A stretch of 64,000 nucleotides of DNA. Source: VXYL01 sp965116935 (GTDB taxonomy: Bacteria; Pseudomonadota; Gammaproteobacteria; Pseudomonadales; Azotimanducaceae). The position numbers and the translations under genes were made by a program. The DNA lies in the NCBI GenBank assembly GCA_965116935.1, contig OZ220737.1:5208001-5272000 (forward strand), given 5' to 3'. The notes beneath the pieces were generated by a model, which worked only from the letters and a program-made list of their open reading frames with translations, had not been told where the DNA came from and ran no database searches. Shown piece by piece: positions 35,723 through 44,669 of this stretch. Numbering within the stretch: position 1 is the stretch's first letter; every line of letters starts with the position of its first letter.

Positions 35723-35728
35723 GGGCTG

Positions 35729-37335
35729 CTAATCAAACAGGTTCGCAAGGTTCCGCTTCATCGAATCCGCGATGTAGAGCGCCACTGCTTGGATTGTGGT
35801 GGTGGGGTTTACGCCGCCTGAGGTGACGAAGACGCTGCCGTCCACGAGAAAGAGGTTGCGCACATCGTGGCTGCGGCCCCATTCGTTCACCACCGAGCGC
35901 TCCGGGTCCTTGCCCATGCGGGCGGTGCCGAGGAGGTGCCAGCCGGCCATGCGTATGGGAGAACCCGCCGGATGCACTTCCACCGCCCCGGCGGCGCGCA
36001 TCGCTTCCGCACCGTGGGCGAGGCCGTGATCAAGCATTCGGCGGCTGTTCTCGCTCAAGGTGTAGCTCACTTTCGGCGCGGGGTGCCGTCGGAGTCGGTG
36101 AGTTCGTCATCGAGCGTCACGCGGTTGTGTTCCTCCGGCAGGTCTTCGCAGCAAATGCCGAGATGCACCGTGCGGTCGTAGTGCCGCCGAAATGCCTTGT
36201 GGTGGCCCTCCCCCCACGGAATGCTGCCGCTCGCGAGCCCTCCCATGGCGGTTTGCACGGCGGAACCGCCCCGCGTGATCTGCATGTCGTAGCCGCGCAC
36301 GAAGCCGCGCTCGGCATCCGTCTCGTAGAACTCCTGGCTCAGCATGCAGGTGCCTTGGGGGCCGTAGTGCGAGGCGAGCGGCTCGTCGAACACCCCGGCC
36401 ACCATGCCCCATGGATGCAGCATAAGGTTGCGGCCAACGAGGCCCGAGCGATTGGCGAGGCCGTTCGGGAAGCGTGCGGAGGTGGAGTTGAGCAGCAGCC
36501 TCGGCGTGCCGACGCCGTTGCAGGCGACGATCACCACTTCGGCGCGCTGGTGCTGCTCCGCGCCGTCGGCGTCGTAGTAGGTGACGCCGGTGGCCATGTC
36601 GCGCTCATCAACCGTGATCTCGCGGACGCGACATTGTGTGCGGAGTTCCACACCAGCACGCTGCGCCATCGGCCAATACGACACATCCGCACTGCTCTTT
36701 GCACCCTGGGCGCAGCCAGCGTTGCATGGGCCGAGGTTCAGGCACTTGTCGCGCCCCTCGTACGGACGCGTGACGATGGCACTGTCCGAAGGCCACCAAT
36801 GCCAGCCGAGGTTGTTGAAGCCGCGTCCCATGGCCTCACCCATTCGCCCCAAGGGAACCGGTGGCAGCGGCGGTTCATGCGCGGGGATGGCCGGGTCGCC
36901 AGAAAGCCCGGAGACGCCGATGTTGCTGTCGTTCTGGGCAAAGAAGGGTTCGAGTGTCCAGTAGTCGATGGGCCAGTCGTCGGCCACGCCGTCGAGGGAA
37001 CGGACCCGGAAGTCGGAGGGGTGAAAGCGCGGGAAGTGCGCCGAGTAGAGGATGGTGCTGCCGCCGACGGCGTTGTAGTTGAGCACGGCGATGGGCGAGT
37101 CGGCGTCGTTGACCGGGTAATCCGACGGCAGTTGCCGAATGTTGGGACTCGGCGCGAAGTCCTGCGCCCTGGCCGTCTCCCAATCCCGCCGGGTGCTCGG
37201 ATACTCGGCAGGATTCATCCACCCGCCCTGCTCCAGGCACACAATCCGCATCCGAGTCTCGGCAAGACTCCAGGCCACCGCCGCCCCGGACGCCCCCGCA
37301 CCGATGATGAGCACGTCAACCACATCGTCTGCCAT
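35729..37335 (-). pseudogene. GMC family oxidoreductase with one frameshift
   Basis: The ATG at 37335 follows GAGGGGAGG and opens MADDVVDVLIIGAGASGAAV, the FAD-binding fold of GMC oxidoreductases. NYNAVGGSTILYSAHFPRFH, CNLGPC-like CLNLGPCNAGCAQGAKSS and LMLHPWGMVAGVFDE follow. The frame stops at 36067 after DSDGTPRRK. The missing C-terminus, VSYTLSENSRRMLDHGLAHG ... GWHLLGTARMG ... GVNPTTTIQAVALYIAD, lies one base away in the next frame and ends at 35729. Adding a single A to the AAA run at the junction restores one ~535-residue enzyme. It may be a fresh pseudogene, a sequencing error or a site of slippage. The substrate is likely an alcohol or sugar; unknown. Confidence 0.85.
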
Positions 37336-37420
37336 AGCGCAACCTCCCCTCGCTTTCGAGCACACTCTAACCTCGGAAACTCCGCATAATTGGCCCGTTC
37401 ACACCGAAGGCTGGATTCCT

Positions 37421-38239
37421 ATGGACCAAGGCCAGCTGTCCGCCGCACGGCAGGGCTTGATCGACGATGGCTACTGTCTCATCGACGATGCGATGGCGCC
37501 GGCAGACATCGAGCGCCTCCGGCATTGGTCGGACGACTGGCTCGCGCGCACCGAGCATCCGAAGCAGTGGAAGTATCAGGGCTCGGACGTCAAGATTTCT
37601 GGCGTTCGCGCCCGCCGCGCCAAGCGCTTCCACCACTTCCCCACCGACAGCACCGTGGACTTCCTCATCGAGCAGCCCGCTGCGCTGCTCGATGCCCTCG
37701 GCTTCGGCGAGTTCCGCTCCATCGGCCACTTTCAGATCATCTCGAAGCCACCCGGCGGCGCGCCGCTCTACTGGCATCAGGACTGGATGCGCTGGGACGA
37801 TCCCATGAGCCTCTCGCCGTGGCCGCAGGTGGTGTTCCTGAACTGGTACCTCACCGAAACCCACGTCGCCAACGGCTGCCTGCGTGTCATTCCGGGCAGC
37901 CACCGCCGCCGCACGGATCTGCACGGCCACCTGATCCCGCCCCACGAAAGCGGCGGCTACGAGGTGGAGGAAACCAACGAATGGATGTTCCACGACCACC
38001 CCGACGCGGTGGATGTGCCGGTGCGCCCAGGTCAACTGATGATCGGCGACGCCCGCTTGCTGCACGGCACCCACCCGAACACCACGGACAAACACCGCAC
38101 CGTGCTGCTCGGCTGGTTCAACCGCCGCTCCATCGACGTCCCGGACGGCTGGGATGGCGAAGTGCCGCAGGAGATCATGGACCGCGACCCGGCCTCGAAA
38201 TTTCCCGCGAACCGCGTGCCTGGTGGATACTTGCGCTGA
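37421..38239 (+). CDS. Phytanoyl-CoA dioxygenase family protein
   Basis: Fe(II)/2-oxoglutarate-dependent oxygenase of 272 residues. The metal triad appears as H-x-D in PLYWHQDWMRWDD and the distal His in GDARLLHGTHPNTTDKHRTV; the 2-oxoglutarate arginine follows (HRTVLLGWFNRR). CLRVIPGSHRRR is another family mark. The ATG at 37421 gives MDQGQLSAARQGLIDDGYCL, the usual N-terminus; the longer upstream frame is the antisense of the GMC gene. It is divergent from the GMC oxidoreductase with 85 bp between. Hydroxylation of a lipid or secondary metabolite is likely, but the substrate is unknown. Confidence 0.87.
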   Translation: MDQGQLSAARQGLIDDGYCLIDDAMAPADIERLRHWSDDWLARTEHPKQWKYQGSDVKISGVRARRAKRFHHFPTDSTVDFLIEQPAALLDALGFGEFRSIGHFQIISKPPGGAPLYWHQDWMRWDDPMSLSPWPQVVFLNWYLTETHVANGCLRVIPGSHRRRTDLHGHLIPPHESGGYEVEETNEWMFHDHPDAVDVPVRPGQLMIGDARLLHGTHPNTTDKHRTVLLGWFNRRSIDVPDGWDGEVPQEIMDRDPASKFPANRVPGGYLR

Positions 38240-38266
38240 CCACGCCGGTCAAGGGAGACAGGAGCA

Positions 38267-38659
38267 ATGAAGACCCGCTTGACCGCAATTGTCGAACGAG
38301 AAGGCGACGGCTATGTTGCGCTGTGCCCCGAAGTGGATGTCGCGAGCCAAGGTAGCACGGTGGCAGAAGCGCGCGACAACTTGGCTGAAGCCCTGTCGCT
38401 CTTCTTCGAGACGGCGGGAGCTGGCGAGGCGAAGCGGAGATTGCGAAGGGAGACGTACGTCATGGAAATCGAAGTGCCAGAGCATGTCGCTCCCGACCAT
38501 TCGATCGGGCAGGAGCAGGGGCGAACCATCGAAGAGCATCTTGACGAACTCGAACGCATCGGCGCATTGGTGCCCGCGGCTGCGCCGAAACAGGGATTTC
38601 AAGCAGTCGAGAGGCGACCTGGTGCGTTGGCCAGATTCCTGCACGAGCGGCGGAAATGA
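38267..38659 (+). CDS. Hybrid antitoxin: HicB-like N-domain, Phd/VapB-like tail
   Basis: A 130-residue protein. Residues 1-65 (MKTRLTAIVEREGDGYVALC, EVDVASQGSTVAEARDNLAE) form a HicB-like fold that normally neutralises HicA mRNA interferase. The rest (EEHLDELERIGALV ... RRPGALARFLHERRK) looks like the toxin-wrapping tail of Phd/VapB-type antitoxins. No HicA gene is present; the following gene is a PIN toxin with ATGATG overlap. An AGGAG site precedes the ATG. I infer that this is the PIN toxin's antitoxin, with the tail binding the toxin and the front binding DNA or forming oligomers. Confidence 0.75.
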   Translation: MKTRLTAIVEREGDGYVALCPEVDVASQGSTVAEARDNLAEALSLFFETAGAGEAKRRLRRETYVMEIEVPEHVAPDHSIGQEQGRTIEEHLDELERIGALVPAAAPKQGFQAVERRPGALARFLHERRK

Positions 38660-39054
38660 TGGTCTGCTACGTCGATACCTCGGCGCTGGCATCAATTGCA
38701 TTCGGTGAACCAGACGCGCTGCAAGTTGCCGAGAGACTAGGAGAATTCACGCGCCTGATTTCTTCCAACTTGCTCGAAGCAGAACTCCGAGCCGCCTTCT
38801 TGCGGGAGGGTCTGCCCTTCCGAGACACGACTATCGCACGCATTGAGTGGGTCCTTCCCACCCGACCACTTGCGGCAGAGCTCGCGGACGTACTCGGTGC
38901 GGGCTACCTCCGAGGAGCCGACCTTTGGCACGTCGCCGCTGCGCTCTACAGCACTCCAAGAGCCGAGGACCTGTTCTTTGCAACCCTAGACGGTCGACAA
39001 CGCGCCGTGGCGGAGACTCTCGGCATTCGGGTTGCATTGCCTGCGATGCTGTAG
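38656..39054 (+). CDS. PIN-domain toxin (VapC family)
   Basis: A 132-residue PIN ribonuclease with the acidic active site D7 (CYVDTSAL), E43 (LLEAELRAAF), D89 (RGADLWHVAAAL) and a fourth Asp in FFATLDGRQ. VapC toxins cut tRNA or rRNA and stop growth until bound by antitoxin. The first ATG (38656) overlaps the antitoxin stop, and a second ATG follows directly. The pair lies between a PhyH oxygenase and a quinone oxidoreductase with no sign of a larger mobile element. Confidence 0.88.
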   Translation: MMVCYVDTSALASIAFGEPDALQVAERLGEFTRLISSNLLEAELRAAFLREGLPFRDTTIARIEWVLPTRPLAAELADVLGAGYLRGADLWHVAAALYSTPRAEDLFFATLDGRQRAVAETLGIRVALPAML

Positions 39055-39105
39055 CAACGATGATCGTGGCGGCGATCTCCATCGTTCGCCTGGTGACCGT
39101 TGCGG

Positions 39106-40065
39106 CTAGACCTCCAGCACCACCTTGCCGAAGGTGTCGTTGGTGGCGAGGAGTTCGTGCGCGGCGCTCGCCTGCTGCACCGGCATGGTCGCCTCGACGA
39201 TGGGCTTGATGGCGCCGGATTCGATCAGGGGCCAGACACGCTCCTCAAGTGCATCCATCACGGCCGCCTTGGCGGCGATGGTGCGGGCGCGGAGGGTGGA
39301 GCCGATGATGCGTTGGCGCTTCACCATCATCGCGCCCAAGGGCACCTCCGCAACCGCACCGCCGAGCAGGCCAATGATGACAAGTCGGCCATCGAGGTTC
39401 AGGCATTTCAGGTTGTCTGCAACGTAAGCAGCACCTACGGGGTCCAGGATTACGTCGACGCCGCCAGACCATGCCCGCACGGAGTCCGCGAAGCTGCCGC
39501 CGTGCCGGTTGAAGCCGGCATCTGCACCGAGTTCCACGCAGCGGTCGATCTTCGAGGTCGAGCCGGCGGTGACGAAGCAGGGGTTGCCGAACTCGCGGCA
39601 CATCTGGATGGCGGCGGTGCCGACGCCACTGGCGCCGGCGTGCAGAAGGACTCGCTCGCCGGGTTGTGCCGCGGCTTCATGGAAGAGGTTGATCCAGGCC
39701 GTGGCGAACACTTCCGGCAGGGCTGCGGCTTCGGTGAACGAGAGTCCCTTGGGCCTCGGCAGAACCTGACCTGCCGGCGCTACCACCACTTCGGCATGGC
39801 CGCCGCCGGCAAGCAGCGCGCACACTTCGTCGCCGGGCTTCACCCTTGTGACGCCCTCGCCCACCTCGCGCACGACCCCAGCGCATTCGAGGCCGAGGAT
39901 GGGGCTCGCCCCCGGCGGCGGGGGATAGCCGCCAGCGCGCTGGGCGAGGTCGGCGCGGTTCACCGCCGTGGCGCGGTTGTCGATCTTCACTTCGCCTGCG
40001 CCCAAGGCCGGTTCGGGGGCGTCGCCCCAGACGAGTTCGTCGCCTTTCACCAAGATCGCTTGCAC
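39106..40065 (-). CDS. Zinc-free alcohol dehydrogenase / NADPH:quinone oxidoreductase
   Basis: MDR-superfamily enzyme of 319 residues. The N-terminus MQAILVKGDELVWGDAPEPA, VNRADLAQRAGGYPPPPGAS and ILGLECAGVVREVG are typical of zeta-crystallin/quinone reductases (PIG3 type). The cofactor site is LLHAGASGVGTAAIQMCREF. The structural zinc cysteines are absent. It probably reduces quinones or enals with NADPH in the cytoplasm. It ends 51 bp from the PIN toxin gene (convergent) and starts just downstream of hisF. Confidence 0.88.
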   Translation of the reverse strand: MQAILVKGDELVWGDAPEPALGAGEVKIDNRATAVNRADLAQRAGGYPPPPGASPILGLECAGVVREVGEGVTRVKPGDEVCALLAGGGHAEVVVAPAGQVLPRPKGLSFTEAAALPEVFATAWINLFHEAAAQPGERVLLHAGASGVGTAAIQMCREFGNPCFVTAGSTSKIDRCVELGADAGFNRHGGSFADSVRAWSGGVDVILDPVGAAYVADNLKCLNLDGRLVIIGLLGGAVAEVPLGAMMVKRQRIIGSTLRARTIAAKAAVMDALEERVWPLIESGAIKPIVEATMPVQQASAAHELLATNDTFGKVVLEV

Positions 40066-40084
40066 CGCATTCCCCTCCTTCGCC

Positions 40085-40864
40085 CTACCAAGACATCCGC
40101 ACCTTCACGCCACGCCCGTGCAGATAGCTCTTGAGGCCGCTTACTGTGTAGTCGCCGTAGTGCACCATCGAGGCGACTAGGGCAGCATCCGCCTTGCCTT
40201 CGGTAAGGACATCAAACAGGTGCTCCGGCAGCCCCGCACCGCCCGATGCGATTACCGGAATCCGCACGGCTTCACTGATCTGGCGCGTTAGGTTCAGCTC
40301 ATAGCCCTGGCGGGTGCCGTCGGCGTCGATGGAGTTCACTACCAGTTCGCCGGCGCCTAGCCGCTCCCCTTCCCGCGTCCAAGCCAGCGCATCCATGCCC
40401 ATCGGCGTGCGGCCGCCGTCGATCACCACTTCGTAGCCTGACGGGTGGCGTTCGTCGGGCGTCACCTGGCGGATGTCCATAGACAGCACGACGTTCTGGC
40501 TGCCGATCGCATCCGCGCATTCGGCGATGAGTGCGGGACGGCGCACGGCGGCGGAGTTGACGTTGATCTTCTCCGCACCTGCGAGGCGCAAGTCGGTGGC
40601 GTCCTGCACGGAGCGCACGCCGCCCCCCACGGAGAGCGGAATGAACACCTCGGCCGCAACGGCTTCCACTACGTCGAGGATGATCCGGCGCTTCTCGCTG
40701 CTGGCGGTAATGTCGTAGAAGACGAGCTCGTCCAAGCCGTCTTCGTAGTACTCGCGCGCCTTGGCCACCGGGTCGCCGATGTTCTTGGTGTCGACGAAGC
40801 GAACGCTTTTGGCCAGATGGCCGTCGCGCACGTCGAGACAGGCGATTACGCGCTTGCTAAGCAT
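40085..40864 (-). CDS. hisF: Imidazole glycerol phosphate synthase, cyclase subunit
   Basis: Forms imidazole glycerol phosphate and AICAR from PRFAR using ammonia from HisH in histidine synthesis. The 259-residue TIM barrel begins MLSKRVIACLDVRDGHLAKS. It carries catalytic Asp residues in ACLDV and VVLSMDIRQV-NSIDADGTRQGY, the phosphate sites VGGGVRSVQDA and VIASGGAGLPEH, and ends in the usual basic tail. It overlaps hisH by 8 nt. hisA, hisI and other his genes are not adjacent. Confidence 0.95.
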   Translation of the reverse strand: MLSKRVIACLDVRDGHLAKSVRFVDTKNIGDPVAKAREYYEDGLDELVFYDITASSEKRRIILDVVEAVAAEVFIPLSVGGGVRSVQDATDLRLAGAEKINVNSAAVRRPALIAECADAIGSQNVVLSMDIRQVTPDERHPSGYEVVIDGGRTPMGMDALAWTREGERLGAGELVVNSIDADGTRQGYELNLTRQISEAVRIPVIASGGAGLPEHLFDVLTEGKADAALVASMVHYGDYTVSGLKSYLHGRGVKVRMSW

Positions 40865-41486
40865 GGCCGTCCCACTCGGCGAAGCGCTTGAGGAGGGCGA
40901 GGCCCACGCCGCCGCTCTTTTCCGGGTGGAACTGGGTGGCAATGTAGTTGTCGCGGCCGAGGGCGCAGCAGAAACGGCCTTCGTAATCCGCTTTGGCGAG
41001 CACGTCATCCGGGTTTGCCGGGCTCGGGAAGTAGGCGTGGACGAAGTAGAACTCGTCGCCCGGTTCGATCCCCAGGAGCACGGGGTGCGGCCGCAGGACT
41101 TCCACGGCGTTCCAGCCCATGTGCGGAATCTTGAGCGCCGGATCGGCCAACCGAAACCGCCGTACCGATCCAGGCACGAGCCCAAGCGTCTCCGTGTCGC
41201 CCTCTTCGGAGTGGTCGAGCGAGATCTGCAGGCCCAGGCAGATGCCGAGGATGGGGGTGCCGGCGCGGTAGGCATCGGCGAGCGCCGCGCCGATACCGGT
41301 GGCGCGGAGGCTGCGCATGGCGCTGCCGGCGGCCCCGACGCCGGGGAAGATGATCCGCTCCGCCCGCCGCACCTCATCCGCATCCGCACTGATGACGGCA
41401 TCGAGCCCCACTTCCCGACACGCCCGCTGCACGCTGCGCAGGTTGCCGGCGTCGTAGTCAACGATCACGGCAGTGGGCGCCGGCAT
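40857..41486 (-). CDS. hisH: Imidazole glycerol phosphate synthase, glutaminase subunit
   Basis: Class I glutamine amidotransferase of 209 residues that supplies ammonia to HisF. The oxyanion and nucleophile motif GTPILGICLGLQI carries the catalytic cysteine, and FHPEKSGGVG provides His and Glu. VDYDAGNLRSVQRACREVG is the standard N-terminus. The ATG at 41484-41486 was preferred to the ATG 13 codons upstream because it matches the usual start. The gene overlaps hisF, so the pair is made in equal amounts. Confidence 0.95.
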   Translation of the reverse strand: MPAPTAVIVDYDAGNLRSVQRACREVGLDAVISADADEVRRAERIIFPGVGAAGSAMRSLRATGIGAALADAYRAGTPILGICLGLQISLDHSEEGDTETLGLVPGSVRRFRLADPALKIPHMGWNAVEVLRPHPVLLGIEPGDEFYFVHAYFPSPANPDDVLAKADYEGRFCCALGRDNYIATQFHPEKSGGVGLALLKRFAEWDGHA

Positions 41487-41602
41487 CGGGGAATCGCGGC
41501 GTGATCTGTCGCGTTCAGCGTCCAATGGCGAGACTCAAGAGGGCTACAAGGCGCGGCATACTATCAGCGACCAGACTTTCCACGCGCGTCAACGGTCACT
41601 AG

Positions 41603-41759
41603 GGTGGTGTCTCACTTTGACCTTACCGGCTGTGGCCGATGGGCGCAGAACACTCGCTGCACCAGCAAGGTGCGCGCCCTGGTGGGCGCGGTGGAGGGCG
41701 GGACGCCCTCCCTCCATACGACGCGCCACGCGCTGGGCAAGCCAGAGTGAGACACCACC
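41603..41759. repeat. 157-bp MITE-like element upstream of hemH
   Basis: Ends GGTGGTGTCTCACT and AGTGAGACACCACC are inverted repeats. Inside lie the module A hairpin (GCGCGCCC/GGGCGCG) and a GGAGGGCGGGACGCCCTCC hairpin (module D). There is no reading frame. It fills most of the hisH-hemH spacer, so any hemH promoter lies within or next to it. Confidence 0.75.
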
Positions 41760-41808
41760 GTTGCTCGCGCGCCTACAATCACGCTTCCGGCCCGACACGG
41801 GTAGCGCG

Positions 41809-42822
41809 TTGACCACTCGCGGCATTCTCCTCGCCAATCTCGGTTCCCCCACCGCGCCCGAACGCGACGCGGTGCGCCGCTATCTGAACGAGTTCCTGAT
41901 GGATCGGCACGTCATCGATGCGCCATGGCCCGTGCGGCGTCTCGTCGTGTCTCTCATCCTCAGGCAGCGGCCCGAAGCGAGCGCAAGGGCATATCAGGCG
42001 ATCTGGCGGGACGAGGAACCCGGCTCGCCCTTGTTGCATTGGGGCGGGCGCCTCGCCGATGCACTGCGCCAGCGGGTCAACATCCCGGTGGCTCTGGGGA
42101 TGCGGTATGGCGCCCCTAGCCTGGAGGGTGCCCTCAAGGCGCTGACAGCCGCATCGGTGGACGAAATCCTGCTCATGCCGCTCTATCCGCAACACGCTGG
42201 CGCCACGCGCACAACGACGATAGAACGGGCAAAGGCACTCGCCTCGGGCCACAGGCTGCTCGTCCTGCCGGCCTTCTACGACCGACCGGAATATCTCCAA
42301 GCCATGCGACATTTGCTGTCGCAAGAGCTGCCCAAGGACGCCGACCATCTGCTCTTCAGCTACCACGGCCTGCCCGAGCGCCAAATCCGCAAGGCCGACC
42401 CTACGCGAGAGCACTGCCTACAACGCCCGGACTGCTGCGAGACACCCTCCTCCGCCCACGCCGGCTGCTATCGACATCAGTGCCTGGCGACCACCACGAG
42501 TCTCGCTGCCGGCCTCGCGATCCCCCACAGCACGAGCTTCCAATCTCGCCTCGGCCGCCTGCGCTGGCTCACGCCCTACACGGAGGAACACCTCGCCGAG
42601 CTCGCCAGGGGCGGCGTGCGGCACGTCGCAGTCGCCGGCCCGTCCTTCGTCGCCGACAACCTCGAAACCCTCGAGGAACTGGGCATGAGGGGCGAAGCGG
42701 TCTTTCGCGAAGCTGGCGGCCATCGCCTGACCCTCATCCCCTGCCTGAACGACCGCGCCGACTGGGCAGACGCCTTGGCGAAATGGGCCACACTGCCAAG
42801 CGAGGAGTTCGACCAGCCATGA
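41809..42822 (+). CDS. hemH: Ferrochelatase
   Basis: Inserts Fe(II) into protoporphyrin IX, the last step of haem synthesis. The 337-residue product shows TTRGILLANLGSPTAPERDA, MRYGAPSLEGAL, the metal-site histidine in LLFSYHGLPERQIRKADP, a cysteine-rich segment (RPDCCETPSS ... CYRHQCLATT) and SFQSRLGRLRWLTPYTEEHL, as in gammaproteobacterial enzymes. The TTG at 41809 gives the family N-terminus; a TTG at 41761 right after the MITE is an alternative. Four cysteines suggest a 2Fe-2S cluster, but placement differs from the mammalian type. Its stop overlaps the next start. Confidence 0.93.
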   Translation: MTTRGILLANLGSPTAPERDAVRRYLNEFLMDRHVIDAPWPVRRLVVSLILRQRPEASARAYQAIWRDEEPGSPLLHWGGRLADALRQRVNIPVALGMRYGAPSLEGALKALTAASVDEILLMPLYPQHAGATRTTTIERAKALASGHRLLVLPAFYDRPEYLQAMRHLLSQELPKDADHLLFSYHGLPERQIRKADPTREHCLQRPDCCETPSSAHAGCYRHQCLATTTSLAAGLAIPHSTSFQSRLGRLRWLTPYTEEHLAELARGGVRHVAVAGPSFVADNLETLEELGMRGEAVFREAGGHRLTLIPCLNDRADWADALAKWATLPSEEFDQP

Positions 42823-43580
42823 CCCTAGCACTCGCCGCTGGAATCCTCTTCGCTGTCCTCGCGACATCCATCCTCTCCGGCATTCTTGGAATGGCCGGGG
42901 GTGTCATCCTCATGGCGGTTCTTGTCGCCACGCTTTCCGTGTCCGGGGCGATGGTTCTGCATGGCGCGGTGCAGGCGGCGTCGAACGGCGCTCGGTTCGT
43001 GTTCTTGCGGCAGCACATGATGTGGTCGGTGGTGCCGCCCTACATCGCTGGCGCGGCGCTGGTCGTCATCCTGTTCTCGCTCGCCGCGTTCGTTCCCGAC
43101 CCCGCCGTGGTGCTGGTGCTCGTCGGCACGCTGCCGTGGCTCGCCCGCATCCTGCCGAAGACCGGCAAGCTCGACGTGCGCCAGCCGGTCACCGCCATGT
43201 GCTGCGGCAGCGTCGTCACCGGCGCACAGTTGCTCGCCGGCGCCTCCGGCCCGCTGCTCGACGCCTTCTACGTCAATACGCCAGTGGACCGATTCCGCAT
43301 CGTCGCCACCAAGGCGTTCACGCAGACCCTCGGCCACCTGGTCAAGCTCGCCTACTACGGTACTTTGGGGGGACTCGCGTGGGGCGAGGCATCGGCTGGG
43401 GCGGTACCCATCTGGATCATCCTCGCCGGCATGGCAACCGCCGTCGTCGGCGCCCGTATCGGCACCAGGTTCCTCGCGCGCTTCGAGGACAACCAGTTCC
43501 GCCGCGTCTCGCAGTGGGCGATCCTCGCACTCGCCACGTTGTGTATCGTCGGTGGGCTGCGCCAGATCATCGGAAACTGA
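42819..43580 (+). CDS. TSUP family transporter (TauE/SafE)
   Basis: Inner-membrane protein of 253 residues with about eight hydrophobic segments. The TSUP start LAAGILFAVLATSILSGILG and GMAGGVILMAVLVATLSVSG are clear, with a second internal repeat at AMCCGSVVTGAQLLAGASGP. The family exports sulfite, organosulfonates or small carboxylates; the substrate here is unknown. The ATG overlaps the hemH stop (ATGA), so they are co-translated, though a functional link is not obvious. Confidence 0.87.
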   Translation: MTLALAAGILFAVLATSILSGILGMAGGVILMAVLVATLSVSGAMVLHGAVQAASNGARFVFLRQHMMWSVVPPYIAGAALVVILFSLAAFVPDPAVVLVLVGTLPWLARILPKTGKLDVRQPVTAMCCGSVVTGAQLLAGASGPLLDAFYVNTPVDRFRIVATKAFTQTLGHLVKLAYYGTLGGLAWGEASAGAVPIWIILAGMATAVVGARIGTRFLARFEDNQFRRVSQWAILALATLCIVGGLRQIIGN

Positions 43581-43583
43581 TTC

Positions 43584-44669
43584 ATGCCAGAACTCCACTT
43601 CCCACCCGCCGGCAATTGGGCTCGTGCCGACGCTTCCAACGTGGGATTCGATGCCGACGCACTGCGAGCAGCCGTTCGCCACGCCATAGATCATGAGTCC
43701 CCGTGGCCGGTCGATGTCGGTGGCATGGTGGCGAAGGACGATCCGCCACCGTTCAACCGTCCGATCGGCCCCACTCGCCCCCGCGGCCCCGCTACCGGTC
43801 TCGTGGTGAAGGACGGCCTGATAGTCGCCGAGTGGGGCGAACCGCAGCGTGTGGACATGACCTTCAGCGCCACCAAAAGCTATGTTTCCACCTGCGTTGG
43901 GTTGGCATTGGACCGTGGCCTGATTGGCGATGTGGACGAGCCGGTCTGCCACCGCGTGCCGGACGGATTCGCCGACGAGCACAACAAGCTCGTGACCTGG
44001 CGACATCTGCTGCACCAGACCAGCGAGTGGAGCGGCACCCTGTTCGGCATTCCCGATAGCGTGGATCACAACCGTTCCGCCGCCGACGCCCCGGCGCGCA
44101 AGGGCATTCCTCGCCCCCTTCAGCAGCCCGGTACCTTTTGGGAGTACAACGACGTGCGTGTCAATGCGCTGGCCTTGGCGGCGCTCGGCATCTGGCGTGA
44201 ACCGCTGCCGGAAGTGTTAACGCGCGAGGTGATGCAACCCATCGGCGCATCTTCCGGCTGGCGCTGGGAGGCCTACGACAACGCTACGGTGTCCATCGCC
44301 GGACATGACATGGCCTCCGTGCCCGGCGGCGGTCACTGGGGTGGGGGCCTGATGATCGACAGCTTCGACCACGCCCGCTTTGGGCTCTTGTGGCTGGCGC
44401 AGGGGCAATGGAACGGGCGACGCATCCTGCAGCCGTCCTGGATCCGAGCCGCGCTTGCGGCCTGCCCGCAGAACGACCGCTACGGCTTCATGTGGTGGCT
44501 CAATCCAGTGCAATCCGTCTGGCCAAACGCTTCCGAGGGCGCATTCGCAGCCATCGGCGCTGGCGGCAACGTCGTCTTCGTCGCTCCCGAACGCGGGCTT
44601 GTCATCGTCACCCGCTGGGCTGCCAACCCCAACAACACCATCGACCGAGTGCTGGCCGCCCTACAATGA
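43584..44669 (+). CDS. Serine hydrolase, beta-lactamase/PBP fold
   Basis: A 361-residue class C beta-lactamase-like hydrolase. The S-x-x-K motif is in TFSATKSYVSTCVGLALDRG, Y-x-N is in FWEYNDVRVNALAL, and a third motif lies near GAGGNVVFV. No signal peptide is visible, so it likely acts in the cytoplasm on esters or peptides rather than as a true beta-lactamase. It starts 3 bp after the TSUP gene and its stop overlaps the NCS2 start, forming one operon from hemH to 45967. Confidence 0.85.
   Translation: MPELHFPPAGNWARADASNVGFDADALRAAVRHAIDHESPWPVDVGGMVAKDDPPPFNRPIGPTRPRGPATGLVVKDGLIVAEWGEPQRVDMTFSATKSYVSTCVGLALDRGLIGDVDEPVCHRVPDGFADEHNKLVTWRHLLHQTSEWSGTLFGIPDSVDHNRSAADAPARKGIPRPLQQPGTFWEYNDVRVNALALAALGIWREPLPEVLTREVMQPIGASSGWRWEAYDNATVSIAGHDMASVPGGGHWGGGLMIDSFDHARFGLLWLAQGQWNGRRILQPSWIRAALAACPQNDRYGFMWWLNPVQSVWPNASEGAFAAIGAGGNVVFVAPERGLVIVTRWAANPNNTIDRVLAALQ

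Noticed and set aside
36060..36075. TGA in the GMC oxidoreductase as a second selenocysteine codon
   Set aside because: The homologous continuation is in a different frame, so it is a frameshift, and no SECIS-like hairpin with GGTC follows at the right distance.
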